DNA of 64,000 bases, from contig CH003221.1 in assembly GCA_000149265.1 (NCBI GenBank), positions 23,522 through 87,521 on the forward strand, written 5' to 3'. Each line of letters starts with the position of its first letter. Position 1 is the first letter of the stretch. Under the pieces are notes generated by a model. That model had not been told where the DNA came from, did not search any database, and was given only the letters and a program-made list of their open reading frames with translations. The stretch comes from Ciona savignyi. Its lineage: Eukaryota; Chordata; Ascidiacea; Phlebobranchia; Cionidae. The translations under genes were made by a program, and so were the position numbers. Of the stretch, positions 1 to 11,026 are shown one piece after another.

Positions 1-484
1 TCTTTTCGAGTCCAAAGAAGAGAATTAAGGTGTGGCCCACGTATATCGTAGTAATCCGCAATCGAAGATTCAATCTTTTAATAGGTGGAAGTGCTTTTTT
101 TGTGCAGATCTAATTTGTTCATTTAATCAAGTTTTTACAGAAACCATCCCATTCGGCATATCTTTTCATTGAAATTATTAAATTAATTTCTAAAATTTTA
201 GTAAAAATATGTAAGTTAAAATCGACATGCAAATAATATTTCATCTTATCAAGTTAAATTTATTAAATTATTTTTTAGGTAATCTTGGAACTTAAAAGTC
301 AGTAGCCATATCCATTCTGTCATTCGGTGAATGTTTCAGCGAACATGATTCTCGAATTCGCTTCCTATTCTTACGAAAATAGGGTCTACCGACTGAGTTA
401 TCAAACGTTTACCGTTGGGAATATAAAGATTTCGTGTGCACGGTAAAATTATTAATTTCTAATTATTATTGAAATTGCAAAATT

Positions 485-556
485 GTTACCGCCCGGGTTC
501 GAACCGGGGACCTTTCGCGCGTGAGGCGAACGTGATAACCACTACACTACGGAAAC
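485..556 (-). tRNA. tRNA-Val (CAC), probably defective
   Basis: Minus-strand tRNA with anticodon loop CTCACGC (anticodon CAC) and B box GGTTCGAACCC. The 3' acceptor strand reads CGGTAAC instead of CGGAAAC, so one acceptor-stem pair is lost, and the base 3' of the anticodon is G instead of A. Followed on its own strand by TTTT within a few bases, a Pol III stop. Confidence 0.8.
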
Positions 557-1106
557 CTATATGTGAAATGCGTTTTTAAAGTTATTCTTTAGTGTCTTTT
601 TTTCAAATTACTGTTTTGATGCAAAAGCACTTTGCACGTTTTGGCAAAGAAATCTGTTACGATTTCGTAAAAAAATTGTTCGGAAAATCGCAGTAGTGTG
701 TATTAATGTGTTGCAATACTTTGCGAAGGTGCAAGTGCATTTTATTGGACCTCACCAGCGCACTGCCATTTACGCCACTTATTAATCAGATAAATTTAAT
801 AATTTAACTTTGTATATAGAATGATCCAGCCTACAACTTTTCTTTATTAACAATTTGCGTCATTATCTGTAATTTGTTCACTTTTCGTTTTTACTACGAT
901 GTGTGATTTATAAACGATCAGATATTTATTTTTTAAGTAAAATTCAATAATTTAAAAGTCGCCATTTCTGTGGCAAATGCCTACTAGGTTAAAAGTCACC
1001 GCCACCTAGATTAAAATTTTAAGTTTTTGGATGTGTCATCGAAATTATTTGATAATGGGCAGATTTTGATTCAACATGTATTTATTTGTAGTTGACTTCA
1101 AAATTT

Positions 1107-1178
1107 GTTTCCGCCCGGGCTCGAACCGGGGACCTTTCGCGTGTAAAGCGAACGTGATCACCGCTACACTACGGAAAC
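1107..1178 (-). tRNA. tRNA-Val (TAC)
   Basis: 72-nt minus-strand cloverleaf with perfect 7-bp acceptor stem GTTTCCG/CGGAAAC, anticodon loop TTTACAC (TAC) and B box GGTTCGAGCCC. One D-loop change (GGTGA instead of GGTTA). TTTT terminator follows within about 4 nt. Confidence 0.9.
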
Positions 1179-1702
1179 GCATGATTTTAAATATATATTT
1201 AGCTACTTTATGGTTTCTTTTCGAGTCCAAAGAAGAGCAACCACATGGTGTTGCCCACGTTTATCGTAGTATTCCGCAATCGAAGATTCAATCTTTTAAT
1301 AGATGGAAGTGCTTTTTTTGTGCAGATCTAATTTGTTCATTTAATCAAGTTTTTACAGAAACCATCCCATGCGGCATATCTTTTCATTGAAATTATTAAA
1401 TTAATTTCTAAAATTTTAGTAAAAATATGTAAGTTAAAATCGACATGTAAATAATATTTCATCTCATCAAGTTAAATTTATTAAATTATTTTTTAGGTAA
1501 TCTTGGAACTTAAAAGTCAGTAGCCATATCCTTTCCGTCATTCGGTGAATGTTTCAGCGAACATGATTCTCGAATTCGCTTCCTATTCTTACGAAAATAG
1601 GGTCCTACCGACTGAGTTATCAAACGTTTAACGTTGGGAATATAAAATTCCGTATGCACGGTAAAATTAATAATTTTTAATTATTATTGAAATTGCAAAA
1701 TT

Positions 1703-1774
1703 GTTTCCGCCCGGGTTCGAACCGGGGACCTTTCGCGTGTAAAGCGAACGTGATAACCACTACACTACGGAAAC
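1703..1774 (-). tRNA. tRNA-Val (TAC) in CAC-type spacer
   Basis: Complete cloverleaf with TAC anticodon. The T-arm (GGTTCGAACCC) and both flanks are of the CAC-type half-unit, so it looks like a gene-conversion product. TTTT terminator follows. Confidence 0.9.
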
Positions 1775-2198
1775 CTATATGTGAAATGCGTTTTTAAAGT
1801 TATTCTTTAGTGTCTTTTTTTCAAATTACTGTTTTGATGCAAAAGCACTTTGCACGTTTTGGCAAAGAAATCTGTTAACGATTTCGTAAAAAAATTGTTC
1901 GGAAAATCGCAGTAGTGTGTATTAATGTGTTGCAATACTTTGCGAAGATGCAAGTGCATTTTATTGGACCTCACCAGCCACTGCCATTTACGCCACTTAT
2001 TAATCAGATAAATTTAATAATTTAACTTTGTATATCGAATGATCCAGCCTACAACTTTTCTTTATTAACAATTTGCATCATTATCTGTAATTTGTTCACT
2101 TTTCGTTTTTAATACGATGTGTGATTTGTAAACGATCAGATATTTATTTTTTTAGTTAAATGGAATAATTTAAAAGTCGCCATTTCTGTGTCAAATGC

Positions 2199-2216
2199 CA
2201 TCGCCACGTGGCGATG
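2199..2216. repeat. 18-bp perfect palindrome with CACGTG core
   Basis: CATCGCCACGTGGCGATG lies in the TAC-type spacer. The same palindrome sits at 2838-2855, 4071-4088, 7702-7719, 8932-8949 and 20933-20950, and is missing from the equivalent spot near 980 and 6482. Confidence 0.9.
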
Positions 2217-2340
2217 ACTAGGTTAAAAGTCACCGCCACCTAGATTAAAATTTTAAGTTTTTGGATGTGCCATCAAAATTATTTGATAATGGGCAGATTT
2301 TGATTCAACATGTATTTATTTGTAGTTGACTTCAAAATTT

Positions 2341-2412
2341 GTTTCCGCCCGGGCTCGAACCGGGGACCTTTCGCGTGTAAAGCGAACGTGATAACCAATA
2401 CACTACGGAAAC
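2341..2412 (-). tRNA. tRNA-Val (TAC), hybrid unit
   Basis: TAC anticodon and TAC-type T-arm and 3' flank, but the 5' flank (cctatatgtgaaatgcg on the plus strand) is CAC-type. One D-loop G is changed to T (GTATTGG). This is the reciprocal pattern to the gene at 1703. Confidence 0.88.
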
Positions 2413-2979
2413 CTATATGTGAAATGCGTTTTTAAAGTTATTCTTTAGTGTCTTTTTTTTCAAATTACTGTTTTGATGCAAAAGCACTTTGCACGTTTTG
2501 GCAATGAAATCTGTTAACGATTTCGTAAAAAAATTGTTCGGAAAATCGCAGTAGTGTGTATTAATGTGTTGCAATACTTTGCGAAGATGCAAGTGCATTT
2601 TATTGGACCTCACCAGCCACTGCCATTTACGCCACTTATTAATCAGATAAATTTAATAATTTAACTTTGTATATCGAATGATCCAGCCTACAACTTTTCT
2701 TTATTAACAATTTGCGTCATTATCTGTAATTTGTTCACTTTTCGTTTTTAATACGATGTGTGATTTATAAACGATCAGATAATTATTTTTTTAGTTAAAT
2801 GGAATAATTTAAAAGTCGCCATTTCTGTGTCAAATGCCATCGCCACGTGGCGATGACTAGGTTAAAAGTCACCGCCACCTAGATTAAAATTTTAAGTTTT
2901 TGGATGTGCCATCGAAATTATTTAATAATTGGCAGATTTTGATTCAACATGTATTTATTTGTAGTTGACTTCAAAATTT

Positions 2980-3051
2980 GTTTCCGCCCGGGCTCGAACC
3001 GGGGACCTTTCGCGTGTAAAGCGAACGTGATAACCGCTACACTACGGAAAC
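2980..3051 (-). tRNA. tRNA-Val (TAC)
   Basis: Intact 72-nt gene with a perfect acceptor stem and TAC anticodon. Its place in the array, two tRNA genes upstream (higher coordinate to lower) of the array end beyond 4216, equals that of the retrotransposon-split gene at 19885-19910, so it is the candidate empty site. Confidence 0.92.
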
Positions 3052-3573
3052 GCATGCTTTAAAATATATCTTTAGCTACTTTATTGTTTCTTTTCGAGTC
3101 CAAAGAAGAGAATTAAGGTGTGGCCCACGTATATCGTAGTAATCCGCAATCGAAGATTCAATCTTTTAATAGGTGGAAGTGCTTTTTGTTGTGCAGATCT
3201 AATTTGTTCATTTATCTAAGTTTTTACAGAAACCATGCCATGCGGCATATCTTTTCATTGAAATTCTTACATTAATTTCTAAAATTTTAGTAAAAATCTG
3301 TAAGTTAAAATCGAAATGTAAATAATATTTCATCTCATCAAGTTAAATTTATTAAATTATTTTTTAGGTAATCTTGGAACTAAAAAGTCAGTAGCCATAT
3401 CCTTTCGGTCATTCGATGAATGTTTCAGCGAACATGATTCTCGAATTCGCTTCCTATTCTTACGAAAATAGGATCTACCGACTGAGTTATCAAACGTTTA
3501 ACGTTGTGAATATAAAGATTCCGTATGCACGGTAAAATTAATAATTTTTAATTATTATTGAAATTGCAAAATT

Positions 3574-3645
3574 GTTTCCGCCCGGGTTCGAACCGGGGAC
3601 CTTTCGCGTGTGAGGCGAACGTGATAACCACTACACTACGGAAAC
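3574..3645 (-). tRNA. tRNA-Val (CAC)
   Basis: Intact cloverleaf: acceptor GTTTCCG/CGGAAAC, anticodon loop CTCACAC, B box GGTTCGAACCC, TTTT terminator. Confidence 0.93.
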
Positions 3646-4215
3646 CTATATGTGAATTCGTTTTTAAAGTTATTCTTTAGTGTCTTTTTTTTCAAATTAC
3701 TGTTTTGATGCAAAAGCACTTTGCACGTTTTGGCAAATAAATCTGTTAACGATTTCTTAAAAGAATTGTTCGAAAATCGCAGTAGTGTGTATTAATGTGT
3801 TGCAATACTTTGCGAAGATGCAAGTGCATTTTATTGGACCTCCACCCAGCCACTGCCATTTACGCCACTTATTAATCAGATAAATTTAATAATTTAACTT
3901 TGTATATAGAATGATCCAGCCTACAACTTTTCTTTATTAACAATTTGCGTCATTATCTGTAATTTGTTCACTTTTCGTTTTTACTACGATGTGTGATTTA
4001 TAAACGATCAGATATTTATTTTTTAAGTTAAATGGGATAATTTAAAAGTCGCCATTTCTGTGTCAAATGCCATCGCCACGTGGCGATGACTAGGTTAAAA
4101 AAAGTTACCGCCACCTAGATTAAAATTTTAAGTTTTTGGATGTGCCATCGAAATTATTTGATAATGGGCAGATTTTGATTCAACATGTATTTATTTGTAG
4201 TTGATTTCAAAATTT

Positions 4216-4287
4216 GTTTCCGCCCGGGCTCGAACCGGGGACCTTTCGCATGTAAAGCGAACGTGATAACCGCTACACTACGGAAAC
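4216..4287 (-). tRNA. tRNA-Val (TAC)
   Basis: Intact cloverleaf with anticodon loop TTTACAT (TAC). It carries the same cgcatg variant as its near-identical counterpart at 21075. Confidence 0.92.
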
Positions 4288-4807
4288 GCATGCTTTTAAA
4301 TATATATTTAGCTACTTTATGGTTTCTTTTCGAGTCCAAAGAAGAGAATAATGGTGTGGCCCACGTATATCGTAGTATTTTGCAATTGAAGATTCAATCT
4401 TTTAATAGATGGAAGTGCTTTTTTGTGCAGATGTAATTTGTTCATTTATGTAAGTTTTTACAGAAACCACCCCATGCGGCATATCTTTTCATTGAAATTC
4501 TTACATTAATTTCTAAAATTTTAGTAAAAATCTGTAAGTTAAAATCGACATGTAAATAATATTTCAACTCATCAAGTTAAATTTAATAAATTATTTTTTA
4601 GGTAATCTTGGAACTTAAAAGTCAGTAGCCATATCCATTCGGTCATTCGGTGAATGTTTCAGCGAACATGATTCTCGAATTCGCTTCCTATTCTTACGAA
4701 AATAGGGTCTACCGACTGAGTTATCAAACGTTTAACGTTGGGAATATAAAGATTCCGTATGCACGGTAAAATTAATAATTTTTAATTATTATTGAAATTG
4801 CAAAATT

Positions 4808-4856
4808 GTTTCCACCCGGGTTCGAACCGGGGACCTTTCGCGTGTGAGGCGAACGT
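4808..4856 (-). pseudogene. truncated tRNA-Val (CAC), array end
   Basis: Only the 3' part of the tRNA (anticodon arm, T-arm and acceptor 3' strand) is present. Similarity stops after gcgaacgt on the plus strand, where unique DNA begins. An acceptor base is also changed (GGTGGAAAC). Confidence 0.9.
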
Positions 4857-5631
4857 AATAATTTAAGCATGTTTTTAAATTCTTTCGGACGCAAAATTTT
4901 ACCCTAAATACCCTAAATAGTCTGGATATTCAGGGCGGTGTGGCAACTGTAGATATTCTGCCATCGTGGAAAACACGACAGCGGTTGTAGGGTTGGTTAA
5001 TACCGTGGGGCCGACAAATACATGGTAGAGTTTTTCGAAATGTTTTTTAAAACGTTTTCAGTACTCTAAATATTTTAAGCCAATTAAACAACATATTTAT
5101 TCCAGTATATTAAAAATCACCATTATAGATTACAAACACAAACTAAAATAATTTAATGCTAATTACTCTAATTTTAATTTGCAACATCTTAACAACGTAC
5201 GGTTGAAACATTGCTGTAGAATTTTCACACAAGATGTCATTCTAGGGGAATTTCCCCGAATTATCCCCCTGGCCCATAATGTACATATCTTGCACTAATA
5301 CTTTTTTACTGCTATTAATGAATTAGAATGTTGATTTGTGGTTCATAACCAAAAACTTCAATTTTCCATTAAACATACCATTATTGTTTAATTGAGTCTT
5401 TATCTCGAGCCTACTTGTAACATTGTAAATATGTTTTTATTCAAATCCAAACTCATGTGTCGTCAGTTCAAAAACCCTTTACGAACGTCTACGAATGCAT
5501 TTGAAAAATTAACATTCTTAGCAATTCATAATGTAAGCAATAACAGTGTGTACGTTGAACAAAGCCAGCGAAAGCGGAACTCCTGTTTCAATGTCAGGTT
5601 TGTAAGGAACAATCGCGCAAGATAGACCAAG
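4857..5631. other. unique DNA upstream of C19orf12 exon 1 (copy 1)
   Basis: AT-rich DNA between the array end and the gene, the same as 21725-22500. It holds an imperfect palindrome aggggaatttcccc near 5245. No tRNA and no supported coding exon; a 77-codon open frame at 5392-5625 is the same in both copies and has no recognisable features. Confidence 0.6.
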
Positions 5632-5791
5632 ATGCCGCTACAAACCAATGATGTAATGCAGTTGCTGGTGACTTTAGCACAAGAGGAAAATATCAAAGTG
5701 ACGGTGACTCAGTCATTACGTGGTGGCCTACTTGCTGGTGTTGGTGCGTTTGCTGGTGGTTTAATTGGAGGGCCTGTCGGCATGGCAATTG
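5632..5791 (+). CDS. C19orf12: C19orf12 homologue, exon 1 only (haplotype copy)
   Basis: Second copy of exon 1 of the gene annotated at 22501-23825, with the same sequence through the donor site (ATT G|gtgagc at 5791/5792). Exon 2 is missing because the contig ends in the gap at 5958. It encodes the N-terminus and the glycine-rich membrane segment. It is probably the other allele rather than a second gene, since about 2 kb around it is equally identical. Confidence 0.85.
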
Positions 5792-5957
5792 GTGAGCTTA
5801 GTTTACTCTGTGATATTTATACTGTACCCCGTGCATGAAAAACATAAGAGGCGTTACCAACTGGAAAATAATAGACTTTGTAGCAAGTACCATAATGATT
5901 TGCTTTTTATTTCACAAATTACACACAAAAAGCTGCACAGAACATTGTAAACGACTA

Positions 5958-6057
5958 NNNNNNNNNNNNNNNNNNNNNNNNNNNNNNNNNNNNNNNNNNN
6001 NNNNNNNNNNNNNNNNNNNNNNNNNNNNNNNNNNNNNNNNNNNNNNNNNNNNNNNNN
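5958..6057. other. assembly gap (100 N)
   Basis: Exactly 100 N. The left side is in the first intron of C19orf12; the right side is in tRNA-array spacer. The join is not biological continuity. Confidence 1.
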
Positions 6058-6612
6058 GAAAACCTATATGTGAAATGCTTTTTTAAAGTTATTCTTTAGT
6101 GTCTTTTTTTCAAATTACTGTTTTGATGCAAAAGCACTTTGCACGTTTTGGCAAAGAAATCTGTTGCCGATTTCGTAAAAAAATTGTTCGAAAATCGCAG
6201 TAGTGTGTATTAATGTGTTGCAATACTTTGCGAAGATGCAAGTGCATTTAATTGGACCTCACCAGCCACTGCCATTTACGCCACTTATTAATCAGATAAA
6301 TTTAATAATTTAACTTTGTATATAGAATGATCCAGCCTACAACTTTTCTTTATTAACAATTTGCGTCATTATCTGTAATTTGTTCACTTTTCGTTTTTAC
6401 TACGATGTGTGATTTATAAACGATCAGATATTTATTTTTTAAGTAAATTTCAATAATTTAAAAGTCGCCATTTCTGTGGCAAATGCCTACTAGGTTAAAA
6501 GTCACCGCCACCTAGATTAAAATTTTAAGTTTTTGGATGTGCCATCGAAATTATTTGATAATGGGCAGATTTTGATTCAACATGTATTTATTTGTAGTTG
6601 ACTTCAAAATTT

Positions 6613-6684
6613 GTTTCCGCCCGGGCTCGAACCGGCGACCTTTCGCGTGTAAAGCGAACGTGATAACCACTACACTACGGAAAC
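6613..6684 (-). tRNA. tRNA-Val (TAC)
   Basis: TAC anticodon, perfect acceptor stem. A G-to-C change (plus strand ccggcgacc) alters a T-stem or variable-region base. Confidence 0.85.
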
Positions 6685-7204
6685 GCATGCTTTTAAATAT
6701 ATATTTAGCTACTTTAAGGTTTCTTTTCGAGTCCAAAGAAGAGAATAATGGTGTGGCCCACGTATATCGTAGTATTTTGCAATTGAAGATTCAATCTTTT
6801 AATAGGTGGAAGTGCTTTTTTGTGCAGATCTAATTTGTTCATTTGATCAAGTTTTTACAGAAACCATCCCATGCGGCATATCTCTTCATTGAAATTCTTA
6901 CATTAATTTCTAAAATTTTAGTAAAAATATGTAAGTTAAAATCGACATGTAAATAATATTTCATCTCATCAAGTTAAATTTATTAAATTATTTTTTAGGT
7001 AATCTTGGAACTTAAAAGTCAGTAGCCATATCCATTCGGTCATTCGGTGAATGTTTCAGCGAACATGATTCGCGAATTCGCTTCCTATTCTTACGAAAAT
7101 AGGGTCTACCGACTGAGTTATCAAACGTTTAACGTTGGGAATATAAAGATTCCGTATGCACGGTAAAATTAATAATTTTTAATTATTATTGAAATTGTAA
7201 AATT

Positions 7205-7276
7205 GTTTCCGCCCGGGTTCGAACCGGGGACCTTTCGCGTGTGAGGCGAACGTGATAACCACTACACTACGGAAAC
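7205..7276 (-). tRNA. tRNA-Val (CAC)
   Basis: Intact cloverleaf with loop CTCACAC, B box GGTTCGAACCC and TTTT terminator. Confidence 0.93.
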
Positions 7277-7842
7277 CTATATGGGAAATGCGTTTTTAAA
7301 GTTACTCTTTAGTGTCTTTTTTTCAAATTACTGTTTTCATGCAAAAAGCACTTTGCACGTTTTGGCAAAGAAATCTGTTAACGATTTCGTAAAAAAAATG
7401 TTCGAAAAATCGCAGTAGTGTGTATTAATGTGTTGCAATACTTTGCGAAGATGCAAGTGCATTTTATTGGACCTCACCAGCCACTGCCATTTACGCCACT
7501 TATTAATCAGATAAATTTAATAATATAACTTTGTATATAGAATGATCTAGCCTACAACTTTTCTTTATTAACAATTTGCGTCATTATCTGTAATTCGTTC
7601 ACTTTTCGTTTTTACTACGATGTGTGATTTGTAAACGATCAGATATTTATTTTTTAAGTAAAATGGAATAATTTAAAAGTCGCCATTTCTGTGTCAAATG
7701 CCATCGCCACGTGGCGATGACTAGGTTAAAAGTCACGGCAACCTAGATTAAATTTTAAGTTTTTGGATGTGCCATCGAAATTATTTGATAATGGGCAGAT
7801 TTTGATTCAACATGTATTTATTTGTAGTTGACTTCAAAATTT

Positions 7843-7914
7843 GTTTCCGCCCGGGCTCGAACCGGGGACCTTTCGCGTGTAAAGCGAACGTGATAATCGC
7901 TACACTACGGAAAC
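7843..7914 (-). tRNA. tRNA-Val (TAC)
   Basis: TAC anticodon, intact acceptor stem; one D-loop change (plus strand gataatcgc for gataaccgc). Confidence 0.88.
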
Positions 7915-8435
7915 GCATGCTTTTAAATATTTATTTAGCTACTTTATGGTTTCTTTTCGAGTCCAAAGAAGAGAATTATGGTGTTGCCCACGTATATCGT
8001 AGTATTCCGCAATCGAAGATTCAATCTTTTAATAGATGGAAGTGCTTTTTTTGTGCAGATAAAATTTGTTTATTTAATCAATTTTTTACAGAAACCATCC
8101 CATGCGGCATATCTTTTCATTGAAATTTTTACATTAATTTCTAAAATTTTAGTAAAAATATGTAAGTTAAAATCGACATTTAAATAATATTTCATCTCAT
8201 TAAGTTAAATTTATTAAATTATTTTTTAGGTAATCTTGGAACTTAAAAGTCAGTAGCCATATCCATTCGGTCATTCGGTGAATGTTTCAGCGAACATGAT
8301 TCTCGAATTCGCTTCCTATTCTTACGAAAATAGGGTCTACCGACTGAGTTATCAAACGTTTAACGTTGGGAATATAAAGATTCCGTATGCACGGTAAAAT
8401 TAATAATTTCTAATTATTATTGAAATTGCAAAATT

Positions 8436-8507
8436 GTTTCCGCCCGGGTTCGAACCGGGGACCTTTCGCGTGTGAGGCGAACGTGATAACCACTACACTA
8501 TGGAAAC
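8436..8507 (-). tRNA. tRNA-Val (CAC), one acceptor mismatch
   Basis: CAC anticodon. The last base pair of the acceptor stem is changed (GTTTCCA at the 5' end), giving an A-C mismatch with the 3' strand. Confidence 0.85.
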
Positions 8508-9073
8508 CTATATGAGAAATGCGTTTTTAAAGTTACTCTTTAGTGTCTTTTTTTCAAATTACTGTTTTCATGCAAAAAGCACTTTGCACGTTTTGGCAAA
8601 GAAATCTGTTAACGATTTCGTAAAAAAATTGTTCGAAAATCGCAGTAGTGTGTATTAATGTGTTGCAATACTTTGCGAAGATGCAAGTGCATTTAATTGG
8701 ACCTCACCAGCCACTGCCATTTACGCCACTTATTAATCAGATAAATTTAATAATATAACTTTGTATATAGAATGATCTAGCCTACAACTTTTCTTTATTA
8801 ACAATTTGCGTCATTATCTGTAATTTGTTTACTTTTTGTTTTTACTACGATGTGTGATTTATAAACGATCAGATATTTATTTTTTAAGTAAAACAGAATA
8901 ATTTAAAAGTCGCCATTTCTGTGTCAAATGCCATCGCCACGTGGCGATGACTAGGTTAAAAGTCACCGCCACCTAGATTAAAATTTTAAGTTTTTGGATG
9001 TGCCATCGAAATTATTTGATAATGGGCAGATTTTGATTCAACATGTATTTATTTGTAGTTGACTTCAAAATTT

Positions 9074-9125
9074 GTTTCCGCCCGGGCTCGAACCGGGGAC
9101 CTTTCGCGTGTTAAGCGAACGTGAT
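9074..9125 (-). pseudogene. 3' part of a split tRNA-Val gene
   Basis: Minus strand reads ATCACG, then anticodon arm, T-arm and acceptor 3' strand. The anticodon loop is TTAACAC, i.e. anticodon AAC (still a valine anticodon) instead of TAC. It is cut off at cgtgat (plus strand), where a run of T begins. The 5' part of the same gene is at 18031-18056. Confidence 0.93.
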
Positions 9126-9479
9126 TTTTTTTTGTCTTTTGGTTTATTAACGATAACTCACGCTACACGAAAAAGAGAACACAGCATCAAATTTACAATA
9201 TACATATTTACATATTTACAAATGTACATATTTACAATTTACATACTAGAGAGTGTCAACCACGTGTTAACCACCACTATTTGTAAAACACATGTTGTAT
9301 GCCATATATTCATGCTACAGGGTCCCTAACCACAATTTGTATTTTATACACTGAGTATGTAGTTTGTTTCTGCAAGCATAAACGCATGGGTCCCATAGTT
9401 AACAGACCAAACTTAATTTACAGTTTTAGTTGAATAAAGAATAAACGTTTTAAATTTACGAACATTTTACCACAAATGT

Positions 9480-11026
9480 TTTAAATTATAGCTTGTTTTC
9501 AAGCGCTGTAGTAAAATAAAGCTAAATTTCCAAAACGGCCCGATTTAGTTTTTCATGATTTCAGGGAATTCCCCTGGGTTTGGTAGATAAGTTTCTGTTT
9601 TTACATAAGTGAGTCATGTTAAGTAACAATTCTTAAAGTTTTAATCCATTTTGTCGACTTCTTGTTGAAGATGTCATTGCGATATGGCATGTCTGCCACA
9701 ATCAAAATTTAGGAACATATCTTTGTTTTCATGTAAATTAACCTAATTAAATGTTTTCTTTTTTTAATTGGCACAAAGTAAAATTTTATTAAAATTACAG
9801 CAGCCGTTCAAGTGCTATGCCCAAAAAATCTAATTTTTTAGAAAAAAATGTTTTGGTTTTTAACGTCTCAGGGGAATTTCCCTAGATTCATTACCCAAAA
9901 TTTTGGTTTCTGCTTATCTAGATTATGTTCTGTTACAAATGTCAAATTTTTATTGCGATTTCATTACTCCTTTTGCTAGATTTCGGGGCAACATGGCATG
10001 CTTGTCACAATCATAATTAGGGAACAAAATCCGATTTTTAGGGTATTTCCCTGGGTAATTTTTTTATTTCTTTTAAGTGTTAAATCAGTGACTAATGCAC
10101 TTACATTCCACCAAATCTGATTCAAATTGTATCGGTCGTTCAAGCGCTATGCCCAAAAAGGCTATTTTTTTAGAAAAAAATACCGTTTTGGTTTTAACGT
10201 CCCAGGGAAATTCCCCTAGATTTATCACCCAAAATTTTAATTTCTGCATATCTAGACCATGTTGTCCAACAAATCACCGAGTTTCATTGCGATTTCATTA
10301 ACCCTTCTGGTAGATGTCGGGGCGACATAGCATGCCTGTCACAATTATCATTTAACAGCAAAAGTTTAATTTTTAGTGTATTTCCCTAGGTAATTTTTTT
10401 ATTTCTTTTAAGTGTTAAATCAGTGACTAGTGCACTAACATTCCACCAAATTTGATTCAAATTGGAGCAGCCATTCAAGCGCTATGGCCTAAAAAGCTAT
10501 TTTTTAAAAAAAATATGACCGTTTTGGTTTTTAACGTCCAAGGGGAATTCCTCTAAATTAATTACCCAAAATTTCGGTTTCTGCATATCTAGGCCATGTT
10601 GTCTAAAAATCACCAAGTTTCATTGCGATTCCATTATTCCTTCTGGTAGATGTCGGGGCGCCATAGCATGCCTGTCACAATTATCATTTAACAGCAAAAG
10701 TTTAATTTTTAGGGTATTTCCGTAGGTAATTTTTTTATTTCTTTTAAGTGTCTAAATCAGTGACTAGTGCACTAACATTCCACCAAATTTGATTCAAATT
10801 GGAGCAGCCGTTCAAGTGCTATGGCCTAAAAAGCTAATTTTTTAGCCAAAAATGGCCGTTTTGGTTTTTAACGTCCAAGGGGAATTCCCCTAAATTTATT
10901 ACCCAAAATTTCGGTTTCTGCATATCTAGGCCATGTTGTCTAAAAAATCACCAAGTATCATTGCGATTCCATTATTCCTTCTGGTAGATGTCGGGGCGCC
11001 ATGCCATGCCTGTCAAGCGTTTGACG
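9480..11026. repeat. 337-bp tandem repeat, about 4.5 copies
   Basis: The motif ttcaagYgctatg recurs at about 9497 (degraded), 9809, 10137, 10474 and 10811; the last two intervals are 337 bp. Each unit holds gggaattccc-like and gtaatttttttatttcttttaagtg blocks. The last copy is cut by a long A-tract. No coding signal seen. Confidence 0.88.

Larger units (their letters stand above)
1..4856 (-). repeat. tandem tRNA-Val array, contig 1
   Basis: Tandem units of about 1.2 kb, each made of two related half-units of about 592-642 bp with one tRNA-Val gene apiece. Half-units with a CAC gene are flanked by a common spacer starting cctatatgtgaaatgcg; those with a TAC gene are flanked by a spacer starting cgcatgctttt. 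tRNA starts lie at 485, 1107, 1703, 2341, 2980, 3574, 4216 and 4808. Spacers are highly similar from unit to unit, which suggests recent homogenisation. The array ends abruptly inside the tRNA gene at 4808. The first 480 bases are spacer only. Confidence 0.93.
3880..5957. repeat. contig 1 segment duplicated at 20750-22826
   Basis: Array end plus the unique DNA with C19orf12 exon 1 is almost base-for-base the same as 20750-22826. Differences are single bases and short indels. The segment runs into the gap at 5958, while the other copy goes on into the rest of the gene. This fits two haplotypes placed in tandem. Confidence 0.9.
6058..9125 (-). repeat. tandem tRNA-Val array, contig 2
   Basis: Continuation of the same 1.2-kb units with tRNA genes at 6613, 7205, 7843, 8436 and the split gene at 9074. 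The first bases (gaaaacc) are the 5' edge of a tRNA lost in the gap. Confidence 0.93.

Noticed and set aside
1045-8187. Repeated 61-104 codon open frames in the array (both strands)
   Set aside because: They run through tRNA genes and spacer and recur only because the units are repeated; no protein-like conservation.
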